Shown here one piece after another: positions 18,215 through 27,446 of a stretch of DNA of 64,000 nucleotides. The position numbers and the translations under genes are program-made. Within the stretch, counting starts at the first letter, position 1. Each line of letters opens with the position of its first letter. This DNA comes from Cedecea sp000277545 (GTDB taxonomy: Bacteria > Pseudomonadota > Gammaproteobacteria > Enterobacterales > Enterobacteriaceae), in NCBI GenBank assembly GCA_050847315.1, contig CP193791.1; one strand, 5' to 3'. Under the pieces are notes generated by a model. It worked only from the letters and a program-made list of their open reading frames with translations. It was not told where the DNA came from and searched no databases.

Positions 18215-18259
18215 AATCCCTTCCTCGTCGGGTTTAACGACGCGGAGGGGATTTTTTTT
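18215..18259 (+). terminator. speA terminator
   Basis: A long hairpin with AATCCCTTCCTCGTCG (18215-18230) paired to CGACGCGGAGGGGATT (18238-18253), loop GGTTTAA, one mismatch and one wobble, followed by eight T residues. It separates speA from speB, so speB needs read-through or its own promoter. Confidence 0.88.
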
Positions 18260-18293
18260 AGGCGTTTTTTAACCCCAACCGAGAGGTCAGACA

Positions 18294-19214
18294 ATGAGCA
18301 CCTTAGGCCACAAATACGATAACTCCCTGGTATCTAATGCCTTTGGTTTTTTACGTTTCCCGCTGAATTTCCAGCCGTACGATAGCGATGCAGACTGGGT
18401 GATCACCGGCGTTCCGTTTGATGCGGCAACTTCCGGTCGCGCAGGCGGCCGCCATGGCCCGGCAGCGATTCGTCAGGTATCCACCAACCTGGCATGGGAA
18501 GGAAACCGCTTCCCGTGGAACTTCGACATGCGCGAGCGTCTGAACGTTGTGGACTGCGGCGATCTGGTTTACGCCTTCGGCGATGCCCGTGAGATGAGCG
18601 AAAATCTCCAGGCGCACGCTGAGCGTCTGCTGGCTTCCGGCAAGCGTATGCTTTCCTTCGGCGGTGACCACTTCGTGACTCTGCCGCTGCTGCGTGCTCA
18701 CGCGAAGCACTTTGGTAAAATGGCGTTGGTGCATTTTGATGCGCACACCGACACCTACGCGAATGGCTGCGAGTTCGACCACGGCACGATGTTCTACACC
18801 GCGCCAAACGAAGGCCTGATCGATCCGAACCACTCCGTGCAGATCGGTATTCGTACCGAGTTCGACAAAGATAACGGCTTCACCGTGCTGGATGCCTGCC
18901 AGGTAAACGATCGCGGCGTAGACGACATTATTGCCCAGGTTAAGCAGATCGTCGGCGACAAGCCGGTTTACCTGACCTTTGACATCGACTGCCTGGATCC
19001 CGCGTTTGCGCCGGGAACCGGTACGCCGGTGATTGGTGGCCTGACGTCCGATCGTGCTATCAAGCTGGTTCGGGGCCTGAAAGATCTGAATATCGTGGGG
19101 ATGGACGTGGTGGAAGTGGCTCCAGCCTACGACCAGTCTGAAATCACCGCGCTGGCTGCGGCAACGTTGGCGCTGGAAATGCTGTATATCCAGGCGGCCA
19201 AGAAAGGCGAATAA
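18294..19214 (+). CDS. speB: Agmatinase (agmatine ureohydrolase)
   Basis: Hydrolyses agmatine to putrescine and urea, completing the route begun by SpeA. 306 residues, as in E. coli. Mn-binding ureohydrolase motifs are complete: FGGDHFVTLP, HFDAHTDTY (D-x-H-x-D), and FDIDCLDPAFAPGTG (D-x-D). A GAGAGG ribosome-binding site precedes ATG 18294. Confidence 0.97.
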   Translation: MSTLGHKYDNSLVSNAFGFLRFPLNFQPYDSDADWVITGVPFDAATSGRAGGRHGPAAIRQVSTNLAWEGNRFPWNFDMRERLNVVDCGDLVYAFGDAREMSENLQAHAERLLASGKRMLSFGGDHFVTLPLLRAHAKHFGKMALVHFDAHTDTYANGCEFDHGTMFYTAPNEGLIDPNHSVQIGIRTEFDKDNGFTVLDACQVNDRGVDDIIAQVKQIVGDKPVYLTFDIDCLDPAFAPGTGTPVIGGLTSDRAIKLVRGLKDLNIVGMDVVEVAPAYDQSEITALAAATLALEMLYIQAAKKGE

Positions 19215-19221
19215 GCCTTTA

Positions 19222-19247
19222 AATACCGCCCCGTTGGGGGCGGTATT
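19222..19247. terminator. Bidirectional terminator between speB and loiP
   Basis: A perfect 11-bp stem AATACCGCCCC (19222-19232), loop GTTG, GGGGCGGTATT (19237-19247), between the convergent speB and loiP. Confidence 0.85.
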
Positions 19248-19250
19248 GCT

Positions 19251-20009
19251 TTATTTAATCCCATCCGCTGCCATGCGGTCGCGGATATGCTGGGCACGAG
19301 CGGCAGACGCCGGGTGGTCGTCCAGCATGGAGCTTTGACGGCCCTCGTCGAGCTTAGCCAGTTTCTCGAAGCTGGTGGCAAGACCGGTCGGGTTGATGCC
19401 GCGTTTGCGCAACAGATCGTAAGAGTAGTCGTCCGCTTCAGATTCCTGACGCTGGGAGAACTGAGCGTTCACCAGTTTTTCGCCTAAATCCCCAAGCTGA
19501 GACTGCGACAGGTTGCCAATCACGCCGCCTGCGGATGCGGCAGCAACGCGGGCTGCGTTAGCCCCGAGCGCGACCTGCATCCCTTTTTTCACGTGGCCCA
19601 GCGCGACGTGCCCCATTTCGTGGCCAATCACCGCTTCAACTTCGTTGTCGTCCATCATGTCCATCAGGCCGCTGTAGACGCGGATGCAGCCGTTCGCCAT
19701 GGCGAAGGCGTTGACGTCTTTGGTCACATAAACTTTATAGTTAACCGGCAGACCGTTGATGTTATCCCCCAGCGCGGAGGCAATTTTGTTCAGCCGCTGG
19801 GTGTATGGACTGTCTGCCGGGGCTATCGTAGCTTTGCTGTCCTGCTGCTTACAGGCATCATCGCTCAGGGTTTTCACCTGCGCATCGCTTAAAGTGTAGG
19901 CCTGGAAAGCTTCGGCTCCAGAGGTCAATAGCCCGTTGGAATCCATTCCCTGGCAGCCGCTCAGCAGGGCTGCGACGCTCAGGCTCAACAATATTGGGCG
20001 CATCTTCAT
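19251..20009 (-). CDS. loiP: Outer-membrane lipoprotein metalloprotease LoiP (M48 family)
   Basis: A zinc protease involved in the cell-envelope response to osmotic stress. 252 residues, the E. coli length, when started at ATG 20009 (MKMRPILLSLSV). The lipobox is LLSGC with the lipidated Cys at residue 19, and the next residue is Gln, which fits sorting to the outer membrane. The zincin motif HEMGH lies in EAVIGHEMGHVALGHV; the third ligand region ESEADDYSYD follows. Convergent with speB. Confidence 0.94.
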   Translation of the reverse strand: MKMRPILLSLSVAALLSGCQGMDSNGLLTSGAEAFQAYTLSDAQVKTLSDDACKQQDSKATIAPADSPYTQRLNKIASALGDNINGLPVNYKVYVTKDVNAFAMANGCIRVYSGLMDMMDDNEVEAVIGHEMGHVALGHVKKGMQVALGANAARVAAASAGGVIGNLSQSQLGDLGEKLVNAQFSQRQESEADDYSYDLLRKRGINPTGLATSFEKLAKLDEGRQSSMLDDHPASAARAQHIRDRMAADGIK

Positions 20010-20277
20010 GGCCATTTTCCTTTCTTTATAATAGGTAAAAACAGAATCGGATTTACCGCAGGCGAGGCGGCTCCAGAACCAGTATAAAGAAGAATAAATG
20101 GCCTGCGCATCAGGTTGCGCAACTTGCGAGCGTTATCCAGAGATTTCTTACCCTGTCAACGGCACGCCGCATGTACATGACCATTCCCCTGGTGTACATT
20201 GTTGTCACATTTTCGGGCGTAGCCCATAACGCATCGTAGTCAAGGCGCGACCTTCAACCATCCGATCTGGAGTCAAA

Positions 20278-22269
20278 ATGTCCTCTCGTAAAGAGCTTGC
20301 CAATGCTATTCGTGCGCTCAGCATGGACGCAGTACAAAAAGCCAAATCCGGTCACCCGGGTGCCCCTATGGGCATGGCCGACATTGCCGAAGTCCTGTGG
20401 CGTGATTTCCTGAACCATAACCCACAGAACCCTTCCTGGGCAGACCGCGACCGCTTCGTGCTGTCCAACGGCCACGGTTCTATGCTGATTTACAGCCTGC
20501 TGCACCTCAGCGGTTATGATCTGCCGATTGAACAGCTGAAAAACTTCCGTCAGCTGCACTCCCAGACTCCGGGCCACCCGGAAGTGGGCTACACCGCCGG
20601 TGTTGAAACCACGACTGGCCCACTGGGTCAGGGTATTGCGAACGCGGTCGGTATGGCTATCGCAGAGAAAACGCTGGCGGCACAGTTCAACCGTCCTGGC
20701 CACGACATCGTGGACCACTTCACCTATGCATTTATGGGTGACGGCTGCATGATGGAAGGCATCTCTCACGAGGTTTGCTCCCTGGCTGGTACCCTGAAGC
20801 TGGGTAAACTGGTTGCGTTCTATGACGACAACGGCATCTCCATCGACGGTCACGTTGAAGGCTGGTTCACCGACGATACCGCAAAACGCTTCGAAGCCTA
20901 CGGCTGGCATGTCGTGCGTGGTGTAGACGGCCACGATGCCGCGGCTATCAAACGTGCAGTAGAAGAAGCGCGTGCGGTGACCGACAAACCATCCCTGCTG
21001 ATGTGCAAAACCATCATCGGTTTCGGTTCCCCGAACAAAGCCGGTACCCATGACTCTCATGGCGCCCCGCTGGGTGATGCAGAAATCGCACTGACCCGCG
21101 AAGCGCTTGGCTGGAACCACGCACCGTTCGAAATCCCTTCTGACATCTACGCGCAGTGGGATGCGAAAGAAGCGGGTCAGGCTAAAGAAGCCGCATGGAA
21201 CGAGAAGTTCGCTGCCTACGCGAAAGCCTTCCCGCAGGAAGCCGCAGAGTTCACTCGCCGCGTGAAAGGCGAAATGCCTTCTGACTTCGACGCAAAAGCG
21301 AACGAGTTCATCGCTAAGCTGCAGGCTAACCCATCCAAGATCGCCAGCCGTAAAGCGTCCCAGAATGCTATCGAAGCGTTCGGCCCGCTGCTGCCGGAAT
21401 TCCTGGGTGGCTCCGCTGACCTGGCGCCTTCTAACCTGACTATCTGGTCTGGTTCTAAAGCAATTAACGAAGATACCGCCGGGAACTACATCCACTACGG
21501 CGTGCGCGAATTCGGTATGACCGCTATCGCCAACGGTATCTCCCTGCACGGCGGTTTCCTGCCGTACACCTCTACCTTCCTGATGTTCGTAGAATACGCC
21601 CGTAACGCGGTGCGTATGGCTGCGCTGATGAAACAGCGTCAGGTGATGGTGTATACCCACGACTCCATCGGCCTGGGCGAAGATGGCCCGACTCACCAGC
21701 CGGTTGAGCAGGTTGCTTCCCTGCGTGTGACCCCGAACATGAGCACCTGGCGCCCATGTGACCAGGTTGAGTCCGCAGTCGCGTGGAAGTACGGCGTTGA
21801 GCGTCACGACGGCCCGACCGCGCTGATCCTTTCCCGCCAGAACCTGGCTCAGCAGGATCGTACCGAGCAGCAGCTGAAAGACATCGCTCGCGGCGGCTAC
21901 GTGCTGAAAGATTGCGCAGGTCAGCCAGAGCTTATCTTCATCGCTACCGGCTCTGAAGTTGAGCTGGCGGTGGCCGCATGGGACAAGCTGACTGCCGAAG
22001 GCGTGAAAGCGCGCGTGGTGTCCATGCCGTCTACCGACGCGTTCGACAAGCAGGATGCGGCTTACCGTGAATCCGTGCTGCCGAAAGCCGTTTCTGCTCG
22101 TGTGGCTATCGAAGCCGGCATCGCTGACTACTGGTACAAATACGTTGGCCTGAACGGCGCTATCGTGGGCATGACCACCTTCGGTGAGTCTGCTCCAGCG
22201 GAACTGCTGTTCGAAGAGTTTGGCTTCACCGTGGAAAACGTGGTGAAACAGGCTAAAGCGATTCTGTAA
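20278..22269 (+). CDS. tktA: Transketolase A
   Basis: Transfers two-carbon ketol units in the pentose phosphate pathway, with thiamine diphosphate. 663 residues, as in E. coli. Visible motifs are KSGHPGAPMGMADI, the ThDP motif GDGCMMEGISHEV with LVAFYDDNGISIDG, and HDSIGLGEDGPTHQPVEQ in the pyrimidine-binding domain. Codon use is strongly biased towards major codons, as expected for a highly expressed gene. A terminator follows. The genes found between tktA and epd in E. coli K-12 are absent here. Confidence 0.97.
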   Translation: MSSRKELANAIRALSMDAVQKAKSGHPGAPMGMADIAEVLWRDFLNHNPQNPSWADRDRFVLSNGHGSMLIYSLLHLSGYDLPIEQLKNFRQLHSQTPGHPEVGYTAGVETTTGPLGQGIANAVGMAIAEKTLAAQFNRPGHDIVDHFTYAFMGDGCMMEGISHEVCSLAGTLKLGKLVAFYDDNGISIDGHVEGWFTDDTAKRFEAYGWHVVRGVDGHDAAAIKRAVEEARAVTDKPSLLMCKTIIGFGSPNKAGTHDSHGAPLGDAEIALTREALGWNHAPFEIPSDIYAQWDAKEAGQAKEAAWNEKFAAYAKAFPQEAAEFTRRVKGEMPSDFDAKANEFIAKLQANPSKIASRKASQNAIEAFGPLLPEFLGGSADLAPSNLTIWSGSKAINEDTAGNYIHYGVREFGMTAIANGISLHGGFLPYTSTFLMFVEYARNAVRMAALMKQRQVMVYTHDSIGLGEDGPTHQPVEQVASLRVTPNMSTWRPCDQVESAVAWKYGVERHDGPTALILSRQNLAQQDRTEQQLKDIARGGYVLKDCAGQPELIFIATGSEVELAVAAWDKLTAEGVKARVVSMPSTDAFDKQDAAYRESVLPKAVSARVAIEAGIADYWYKYVGLNGAIVGMTTFGESAPAELLFEEFGFTVENVVKQAKAIL

Positions 22270-22287
22270 TCCGTCTCGCTAACTATC

Positions 22288-22313
22288 AGGGTCGCTTCGG
22301 CGGCCCTTTTTTA
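22288..22313 (+). terminator. tktA terminator
   Basis: AGGGTCGC (22288-22295), loop TTCG, GCGGCCCT (22300-22307), then a run of T residues. Confidence 0.87.
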
Positions 22314-22387
22314 TGCCGATTATTCCACTTATACCCTGTTCTTTATTCCACCATCGGGGCGCTCAGTTGCAGTTATTCCACCAAAAC

Positions 22388-22403
22388 TGTGATGTACGTC
22401 AGA
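22388..22403. promoter_or_regulatory. CRP-site-like sequence upstream of epd
   Basis: TGTGA-TGTACG-TCAGA differs from the CRP core by one base in the right arm. It lies 194 bp upstream of epd. CRP control of the E. coli epd-pgk-fbaA transcript is established. Confidence 0.6.
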
Positions 22404-22462
22404 AGTTGAGCGGAGCATGTTGGGGTATCGTTCCTTTTATTCCCGCTTTCGCTTAACATAGC

Positions 22463-22474
22463 TGAAGCGTTTCA
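22463..22474. promoter_or_regulatory. Cra (FruR) operator upstream of epd
   Basis: TGAAGCGTTTCA matches the Cra consensus TGAAACGTTTCA at 11 of 12 positions and is extended by GC on the left and GTC on the right. Cra represses the E. coli epd-pgk genes, and this site sits at the corresponding place. The rest of 22308-22596 shows no gene. Confidence 0.72.
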
Positions 22475-22596
22475 GTCGAATAAATGTTCGACAATTAAGC
22501 AAACAAGTGCAGTTTCATGAGTGCGAGGATTCCCCTCAGGCGGTTGCTGGATTACTCTGTCAGCCACTAAATCCCAGGGATTCTGGCAGGAGAGAT

Positions 22597-23643
22597 ATGA
22601 CCGTACGCATCGCTATTAATGGCTTCGGTCGCATTGGGCGCAACGTGGTACGTGCTTTGTACGAATCTGGTCGCCGTGCGGAAATTACCGTGGTAGCAAT
22701 CAACGAACTGGCAGACGCTGCGGGTATCGCGCATCTGTTGAAGTACGATACCAGCCACGGTCGCTTTGCCTGGGATGTTCGCCAGGAGCGTGAAGTCCTG
22801 TTTGTGGGCGATGACAGCATTCGCCTGCTGCATGAACCGACCATTGAAGCGCTCCCGTGGCGTGAGCTGGGCGTTGATATCGTGCTGGACTGCACCGGCG
22901 TGTTCGGCTCCCGCGCTGACGGTGAAGCCCACCTTGCGGCAGGGGCGAAGAAAGTCCTGTTCTCACACCCTGGCGGTAACGACCTCGATACAACCGTCGT
23001 CTACGGCGTGAACCATGAGCAGGTCGAAGACAGCCACCGTATCGTCTCCAATGCCTCCTGCACCACAAACTGTATTATTCCAATCATTAAACTGCTGGAT
23101 GAAGCGTTTGGCATTGAGTCCGGGACGGTCACTACCATCCACTCGGCCATGCACGATCAGCAGGTGATTGACGCTTACCACCCTGATTTGCGACGCACTC
23201 GTGCGGCGAGTCAGTCGATCATTCCGGTGGATACGCGTCTTGCGGCCGGTATCACGCGTATTTTTCCACAATTTAATGACCGTTTTGAGGCGATCGCGGT
23301 ACGCGTTCCCACGATAAACGTGACGGCCATTGATTTGAGCGTGACGGTCAGAAATTCAGTAAATGCATGTGAAGTCAACCACTTGCTGCAAAAAGCGGCA
23401 CAGGAAGCATTTCATGGTATAGTTGACTATACGGAATTACCGTTGGTCTCTACTGATTTTAACCACGATCCGCACAGTGCAATCGTCGACGGCACGCAAA
23501 CGCGGGTCAGTGGGCAACATCTGATTAAAACTCTAGTCTGGTGTGATAACGAATGGGGCTTCGCCAACAGGATGCTCGACACCACGTTGGTTATGGCTCA
23601 ATGGATTTCAGGTAAGGCGCACGTTGCGTCTGCAAAACTTTAA
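22597..23643 (+). CDS. epd: D-erythrose-4-phosphate dehydrogenase
   Basis: Oxidises erythrose 4-phosphate to 4-phosphoerythronate with NAD, at the start of the DXP-dependent pyridoxal phosphate pathway. A GAPDH-family enzyme of 348 residues: NAD-binding INGFGRIGRNVVRAL, catalytic cysteine in SNASCTTNC, and the C-terminal WCDNEWGFANRM. ATG 22597 (MTVRIAING, with AGGAG upstream) matches the family start; the earlier in-frame start at 22507 is not conserved. The C-terminus is about nine residues longer than in E. coli. First gene of epd-pgk-fbaA. Confidence 0.96.
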   Translation: MTVRIAINGFGRIGRNVVRALYESGRRAEITVVAINELADAAGIAHLLKYDTSHGRFAWDVRQEREVLFVGDDSIRLLHEPTIEALPWRELGVDIVLDCTGVFGSRADGEAHLAAGAKKVLFSHPGGNDLDTTVVYGVNHEQVEDSHRIVSNASCTTNCIIPIIKLLDEAFGIESGTVTTIHSAMHDQQVIDAYHPDLRRTRAASQSIIPVDTRLAAGITRIFPQFNDRFEAIAVRVPTINVTAIDLSVTVRNSVNACEVNHLLQKAAQEAFHGIVDYTELPLVSTDFNHDPHSAIVDGTQTRVSGQHLIKTLVWCDNEWGFANRMLDTTLVMAQWISGKAHVASAKL

Positions 23644-23664
23644 GAATCAACGAGAGGATTCACC

Positions 23665-24828
23665 ATGTCTGTAATTAAGATGACCGATCTGGATCTGGCG
23701 GGCAAACGCGTATTCATCCGTGCCGATCTGAACGTGCCGGTTAAAGACGGGAAAGTCACCAGCGATGCGCGTATCCGTGCATCTCTGCCGACCATTGAAC
23801 TGGCGCTGAAACAGGGTGCTAAAGTCATGGTGACTTCTCACCTGGGTCGTCCGACCGAAGGCGAGTACAACGAAGAATTCTCTCTGCTGCCAGTGGTTAA
23901 CTACCTGAAAGACAAACTGTCTAACCCGGTTCGTCTGGTAAAAGATTACCTGGACGGCGTAGAGGTTGCTGCCGGTGAGCTGGTTGTTCTGGAAAACGTT
24001 CGCTTCAATAAAGGCGAGAAAAAAGACGACGAAGCACTGTCCAAAAAATACGCTGCACTGTGCGATGTGTTCGTGATGGATGCTTTCGGGACTGCACACC
24101 GTGCGCAGGCCTCTACTCACGGCATCGCTAAATTTGCTGACGTTGCTTGTGCAGGCCCGCTGCTGGCTGACGAACTGGAAGCACTGGGCAAAGCTCTTAA
24201 AGAGCCGGCTCGCCCAATGGTTGCTATCGTTGGCGGTTCTAAAGTTTCTACCAAACTGACCGTGCTGGACTCCCTGTCCAAAATCGCTGACCAGCTGATT
24301 GTTGGCGGCGGCATCGCGAACACCTTCGTTGCAGCTCAGGGCCACAACGTAGGTAAATCCCTGTACGAAGCAGACCTGGTTGATACCGCTAAAGATCTGC
24401 TGACCCGTTGCGATATCCCAGTACCAACCGACGTGCGTGTGGCAACCGAGTTCTCCGAAACTGCGACCGCAACCCTGAAGTCTGTGAACGACATCAAAGA
24501 CGAAGAGCAGATTCTGGACATGGGCGACGTTTCCGCTGAGAAACTGGCCGTGATCCTGAAAAACGCGAAAACCATTCTGTGGAACGGTCCGGTTGGCGTA
24601 TTCGAATTCCCTAACTTCCGTAAAGGGACCGAAATCGTTGCCCGTGCTATCGCAGACAGCGAAGCCTTCTCCATTGCAGGCGGCGGCGACACTCTGGCCG
24701 CTATCGACCTGTTCGGTATCGCAGACAAAATTTCCTACATCTCTACCGGCGGCGGCGCATTCCTTGAGTTCGTGGAAGGCAAAGTACTGCCAGCTGTAGC
24801 AATGCTCGAAGAGCGCGCTAAGAAGTGA
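23665..24828 (+). CDS. pgk: Phosphoglycerate kinase
   Basis: Glycolytic ATP-forming step, 387 residues, as in E. coli. Motifs: RADLNVPVKDGKV at the substrate site, TSHLGRPTEG, the hinge region GGSKVSTK, and the nucleotide-binding GGGDTLAAI with STGGGAFLEF. Codon use is that of a highly expressed gene. It follows epd by 21 nt and precedes fbaA. Confidence 0.98.
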   Translation: MSVIKMTDLDLAGKRVFIRADLNVPVKDGKVTSDARIRASLPTIELALKQGAKVMVTSHLGRPTEGEYNEEFSLLPVVNYLKDKLSNPVRLVKDYLDGVEVAAGELVVLENVRFNKGEKKDDEALSKKYAALCDVFVMDAFGTAHRAQASTHGIAKFADVACAGPLLADELEALGKALKEPARPMVAIVGGSKVSTKLTVLDSLSKIADQLIVGGGIANTFVAAQGHNVGKSLYEADLVDTAKDLLTRCDIPVPTDVRVATEFSETATATLKSVNDIKDEEQILDMGDVSAEKLAVILKNAKTILWNGPVGVFEFPNFRKGTEIVARAIADSEAFSIAGGGDTLAAIDLFGIADKISYISTGGGAFLEFVEGKVLPAVAMLEERAKK

Positions 24829-24925
24829 TTCCTACGGGCAGGGTAACCTGCCCGTTGATTTATTGCCGCCCGGCAAGATTCAGGACGGTGATTCGATTTT
24901 TCCAAGGCCTACAGGACACATCAAC

Positions 24926-26005
24926 ATGTCTAAAATTTTTGATTTCGTAAAACCAGGTGTTGTAACTGGCGACGACGTACAGAAAATCTTCCAGGTAGCA
25001 AAAGAGAACAACTTTGCTCTGCCAGCCGTTAACTGCGTCGGTACCGACTCTATTAACGCCGTTCTGGAAACCGCTGCGAAAGTAAAATCTCCGGTTATCG
25101 TTCAGTTCTCTAACGGCGGTGCTGCATTCATCGCTGGTAAAGGCGTGAAAACTGATGTTCCACAGGGTGCTGCTATCCTGGGCGCAATCTCTGGTGCACA
25201 CCACGTACATCAGATGGCTGAACACTACGGCGTGCCGGTTATTCTGCACACTGACCACTGCGCTAAGAAACTGCTGCCGTGGATCGACGGCCTGCTGGAC
25301 GCGGGTGAAAAACACTTTGCCGCTACCGGTAAACCACTGTTCTCTTCCCACATGATTGACCTGTCCGAAGAGTCTCTGGAAGAAAACATCGAAATCAGCT
25401 CCAAATACCTGGCTCGCATGTCCAAACTGGGCATGACCCTGGAAATCGAACTGGGCTGCACCGGCGGTGAAGAAGATGGCGTGGACAACAGCCACATGGA
25501 CGCTTCTGCTCTGTACACCCAGCCAGAAGACGTTGATTACGCTTACACCGAACTGAGCAAAATCAGCCCACGTTTCACCATCGCAGCTTCCTTCGGTAAC
25601 GTACACGGCGTGTACAAACCAGGTAACGTGGTTCTGACCCCGACCATCCTGCGTGATTCTCAGGAATATGTTTCTAAGAAACACAACCTGCCGCACAACA
25701 GCCTGAACTTCGTCTTCCACGGCGGTTCCGGTTCTTCTGCTCAGGAAATCAAAGACTCCGTAAGCTACGGCGTAATCAAAATGAACATCGATACCGATAC
25801 CCAGTGGGCAACCTGGGACGGCATCCTGAACTACTACAAAGAAAACGAAGCTTACCTGCAGGGTCAGCTGGGTAACCCGAAAGGCGCTGACCAGCCGAAC
25901 AAAAAATACTACGATCCACGTGTCTGGCTGCGCGCAGCTCAGACCTCTATGATCGTTCGCCTGGAGCAGGCATTCAAAGAGCTGAACGCGGTAGACGTTC
26001 TGTAA
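24926..26005 (+). CDS. fbaA: Class II fructose-bisphosphate aldolase
   Basis: Zinc-dependent cleavage of fructose 1,6-bisphosphate. 359 residues from ATG 24926 (MSKIFDFVKPG), the E. coli length; an upstream in-frame start at 24863 is not conserved. Zinc and catalytic motifs are present: ILHTDHCAKK, ELGCTGGEEDG, and FHGGSGSSAQEI. Codon bias is strong. Last gene of epd-pgk-fbaA, followed by a terminator. Confidence 0.98.
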   Translation: MSKIFDFVKPGVVTGDDVQKIFQVAKENNFALPAVNCVGTDSINAVLETAAKVKSPVIVQFSNGGAAFIAGKGVKTDVPQGAAILGAISGAHHVHQMAEHYGVPVILHTDHCAKKLLPWIDGLLDAGEKHFAATGKPLFSSHMIDLSEESLEENIEISSKYLARMSKLGMTLEIELGCTGGEEDGVDNSHMDASALYTQPEDVDYAYTELSKISPRFTIAASFGNVHGVYKPGNVVLTPTILRDSQEYVSKKHNLPHNSLNFVFHGGSGSSAQEIKDSVSYGVIKMNIDTDTQWATWDGILNYYKENEAYLQGQLGNPKGADQPNKKYYDPRVWLRAAQTSMIVRLEQAFKELNAVDVL

Positions 26006-26030
26006 TTTGAGCTAATATTTGCTTCGATAA

Positions 26031-26054
26031 AAACCCGCCTTGGCGGGTTTTTTT
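26031..26054 (+). terminator. fbaA terminator
   Basis: AAACCCGCC (26031-26039), loop TT, GGCGGGTTT (26042-26050), then T residues. Confidence 0.9.
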
Positions 26055-26329
26055 ATATTCAAATATAAGCGTAATATTTGCAGCCATTTTTAATTCTTTG
26101 TTTTATGCACCTTACTCTGAGTAAATAAACGTCAATATTGATAAGTTTTCAGTCTGAATAAGAGTTTATGGCTGGTTATATGAATTTATTATCTCCATAA
26201 ATTTCTTTTATTCAGGATGTTTAGGTTGACCTTAATCATGGAAATAGCAAATTATAAAACATTAACTCATTGTTATTTATGGGTTTATATTCATTTGGTT
26301 GCTTGTTGTACTGATGAGGGTTGAGCTCT
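26055..26329. other. A+T-rich region upstream of the tdc operon
   Basis: A non-coding A+T-rich stretch with no recognisable gene. In E. coli the region upstream of tdcA carries an IHF site and the separate regulator gene tdcR; no frame here resembles TdcR. The base composition differs visibly from the G+C-rich flanks. Confidence 0.6.
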
Positions 26330-26345
26330 TGTGAGTCGCCGCACA
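26330..26345. promoter_or_regulatory. CRP-binding site of the tdc promoter
   Basis: TGTGA-GTCGCC-GCACA, one base from the core consensus. It closely resembles the CRP site of the E. coli tdcA promoter (a TGTGAGT...CGCACAT arrangement). It lies 63 bp upstream of the tdcA ATG, which would place the start of transcription about 40 nt downstream of it. Confidence 0.75.
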
Positions 26346-26407
26346 TAACATAGTAGGGAGAATACGTAAGATCGCCGCCATTGATAACTTATTAGGCATG
26401 GCGCTTT

Positions 26408-27346
26408 ATGGATAATACGACATTACCTAAAACACAGCACCTGGTTGTATTTCAGGAAGTGGTAAGAAGTGGTTCATTTGGCTCTGCGGCGAAGCAGCTA
26501 AGTTTGACTCAGCCTGCGGTAAGTAAAATTATCAGCGATATGGAAGCCTTGTTTGGTCTGGAGCTTATCATTCGCAAAAATACCGGTGTTCAGCTTACGG
26601 CTGCCGGTAAAGTACTGCTCGGTTACGCCGAGTCGATTACCCGCGAAATGCGCAACATGTGCAACGAAATGAACAGTCTGGTCGGTAGCGAAGCGGTAGA
26701 TGTTTCATTCGGCTATCCTTCACTTATCGGTTTTACCTTCCTGCCGGGCATGATGAAAGCCTTTAAAGAGCAGTATCCACAGGCTGAAGTTTCAATGTTT
26801 GAAGCTCAACTTTGCTCCTTCTTACCGGCGATACGTGACGGCAGGCTGGATTTTGCCATCGGTACGCTGAGCGATGAGATGCTGCTTCAGGATTTGCATA
26901 TCGAACCCCTGTTTGAATCAGAGTTTGTTCTGGTAGCCGGACGAACACGAACGCGCGGAGGCGTGATGACGCTCCGCTCATTAAGCCATGAGCAGTGGGT
27001 GTTGCCTCAAACCGAAATGGGCTACTACAGTGAACTTCTGACCATCCTGCAACAGAACCATATCACCAGCGATAAAATCATTAAAACCGACTCAGTTGTC
27101 ACCATTTATAACATGGTGTTAACCGCCGGTTTCCTGACGATTATTCCCCGTGAAATGATCGCACCTTTTGGCTCTCAGGAGTTTGTTCAAATTCCATTAA
27201 CGGATGAATTACCTGTTGCACGCTATGCTGCGGTATGGTCGAAAAATTGCCGTATAAAAAAATCAGCGGCGACTCTGGTTGAATTAGCCAAAGTGCATTC
27301 AGTGCGTAGTAAATATCAATTTAATAAATTAACGGTGGTGGCTTAG
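26408..27346 (+). CDS. tdcA: LysR-type activator of the tdc operon
   Basis: Activates the threonine/serine degradation operon under anaerobic, carbon-limited conditions. 312 residues, as in E. coli. N-terminal winged helix-turn-helix (residues about 5-65, with GSFGSAAKQLSLTQPAVSKI), then the LysR effector domain, with EAQLCSFLPAIRDGRLDFAIG and TEMGYYSELLT conserved. It is the first gene of tdcABCDE and, together with CRP, is expected to control it. Codon use is more A+T-rich than in the neighbouring glycolytic genes. Confidence 0.93.
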   Translation: MDNTTLPKTQHLVVFQEVVRSGSFGSAAKQLSLTQPAVSKIISDMEALFGLELIIRKNTGVQLTAAGKVLLGYAESITREMRNMCNEMNSLVGSEAVDVSFGYPSLIGFTFLPGMMKAFKEQYPQAEVSMFEAQLCSFLPAIRDGRLDFAIGTLSDEMLLQDLHIEPLFESEFVLVAGRTRTRGGVMTLRSLSHEQWVLPQTEMGYYSELLTILQQNHITSDKIIKTDSVVTIYNMVLTAGFLTIIPREMIAPFGSQEFVQIPLTDELPVARYAAVWSKNCRIKKSAATLVELAKVHSVRSKYQFNKLTVVA

Positions 27347-27446
27347 CTTACTTAGCATAATCACTTTTTATCACTCATTAAATTAAAAAGGCGAGTTTTT
27401 ATTATTCGCTACGAATATCTTTTATTGCTTTGATGCGGAGATCAAC

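Noticed and set aside
20254..21807. Long open frame (517 codons) opposite tktA
   Set aside because: Shadow of a strongly codon-biased gene; no start signal and no recognisable domain.
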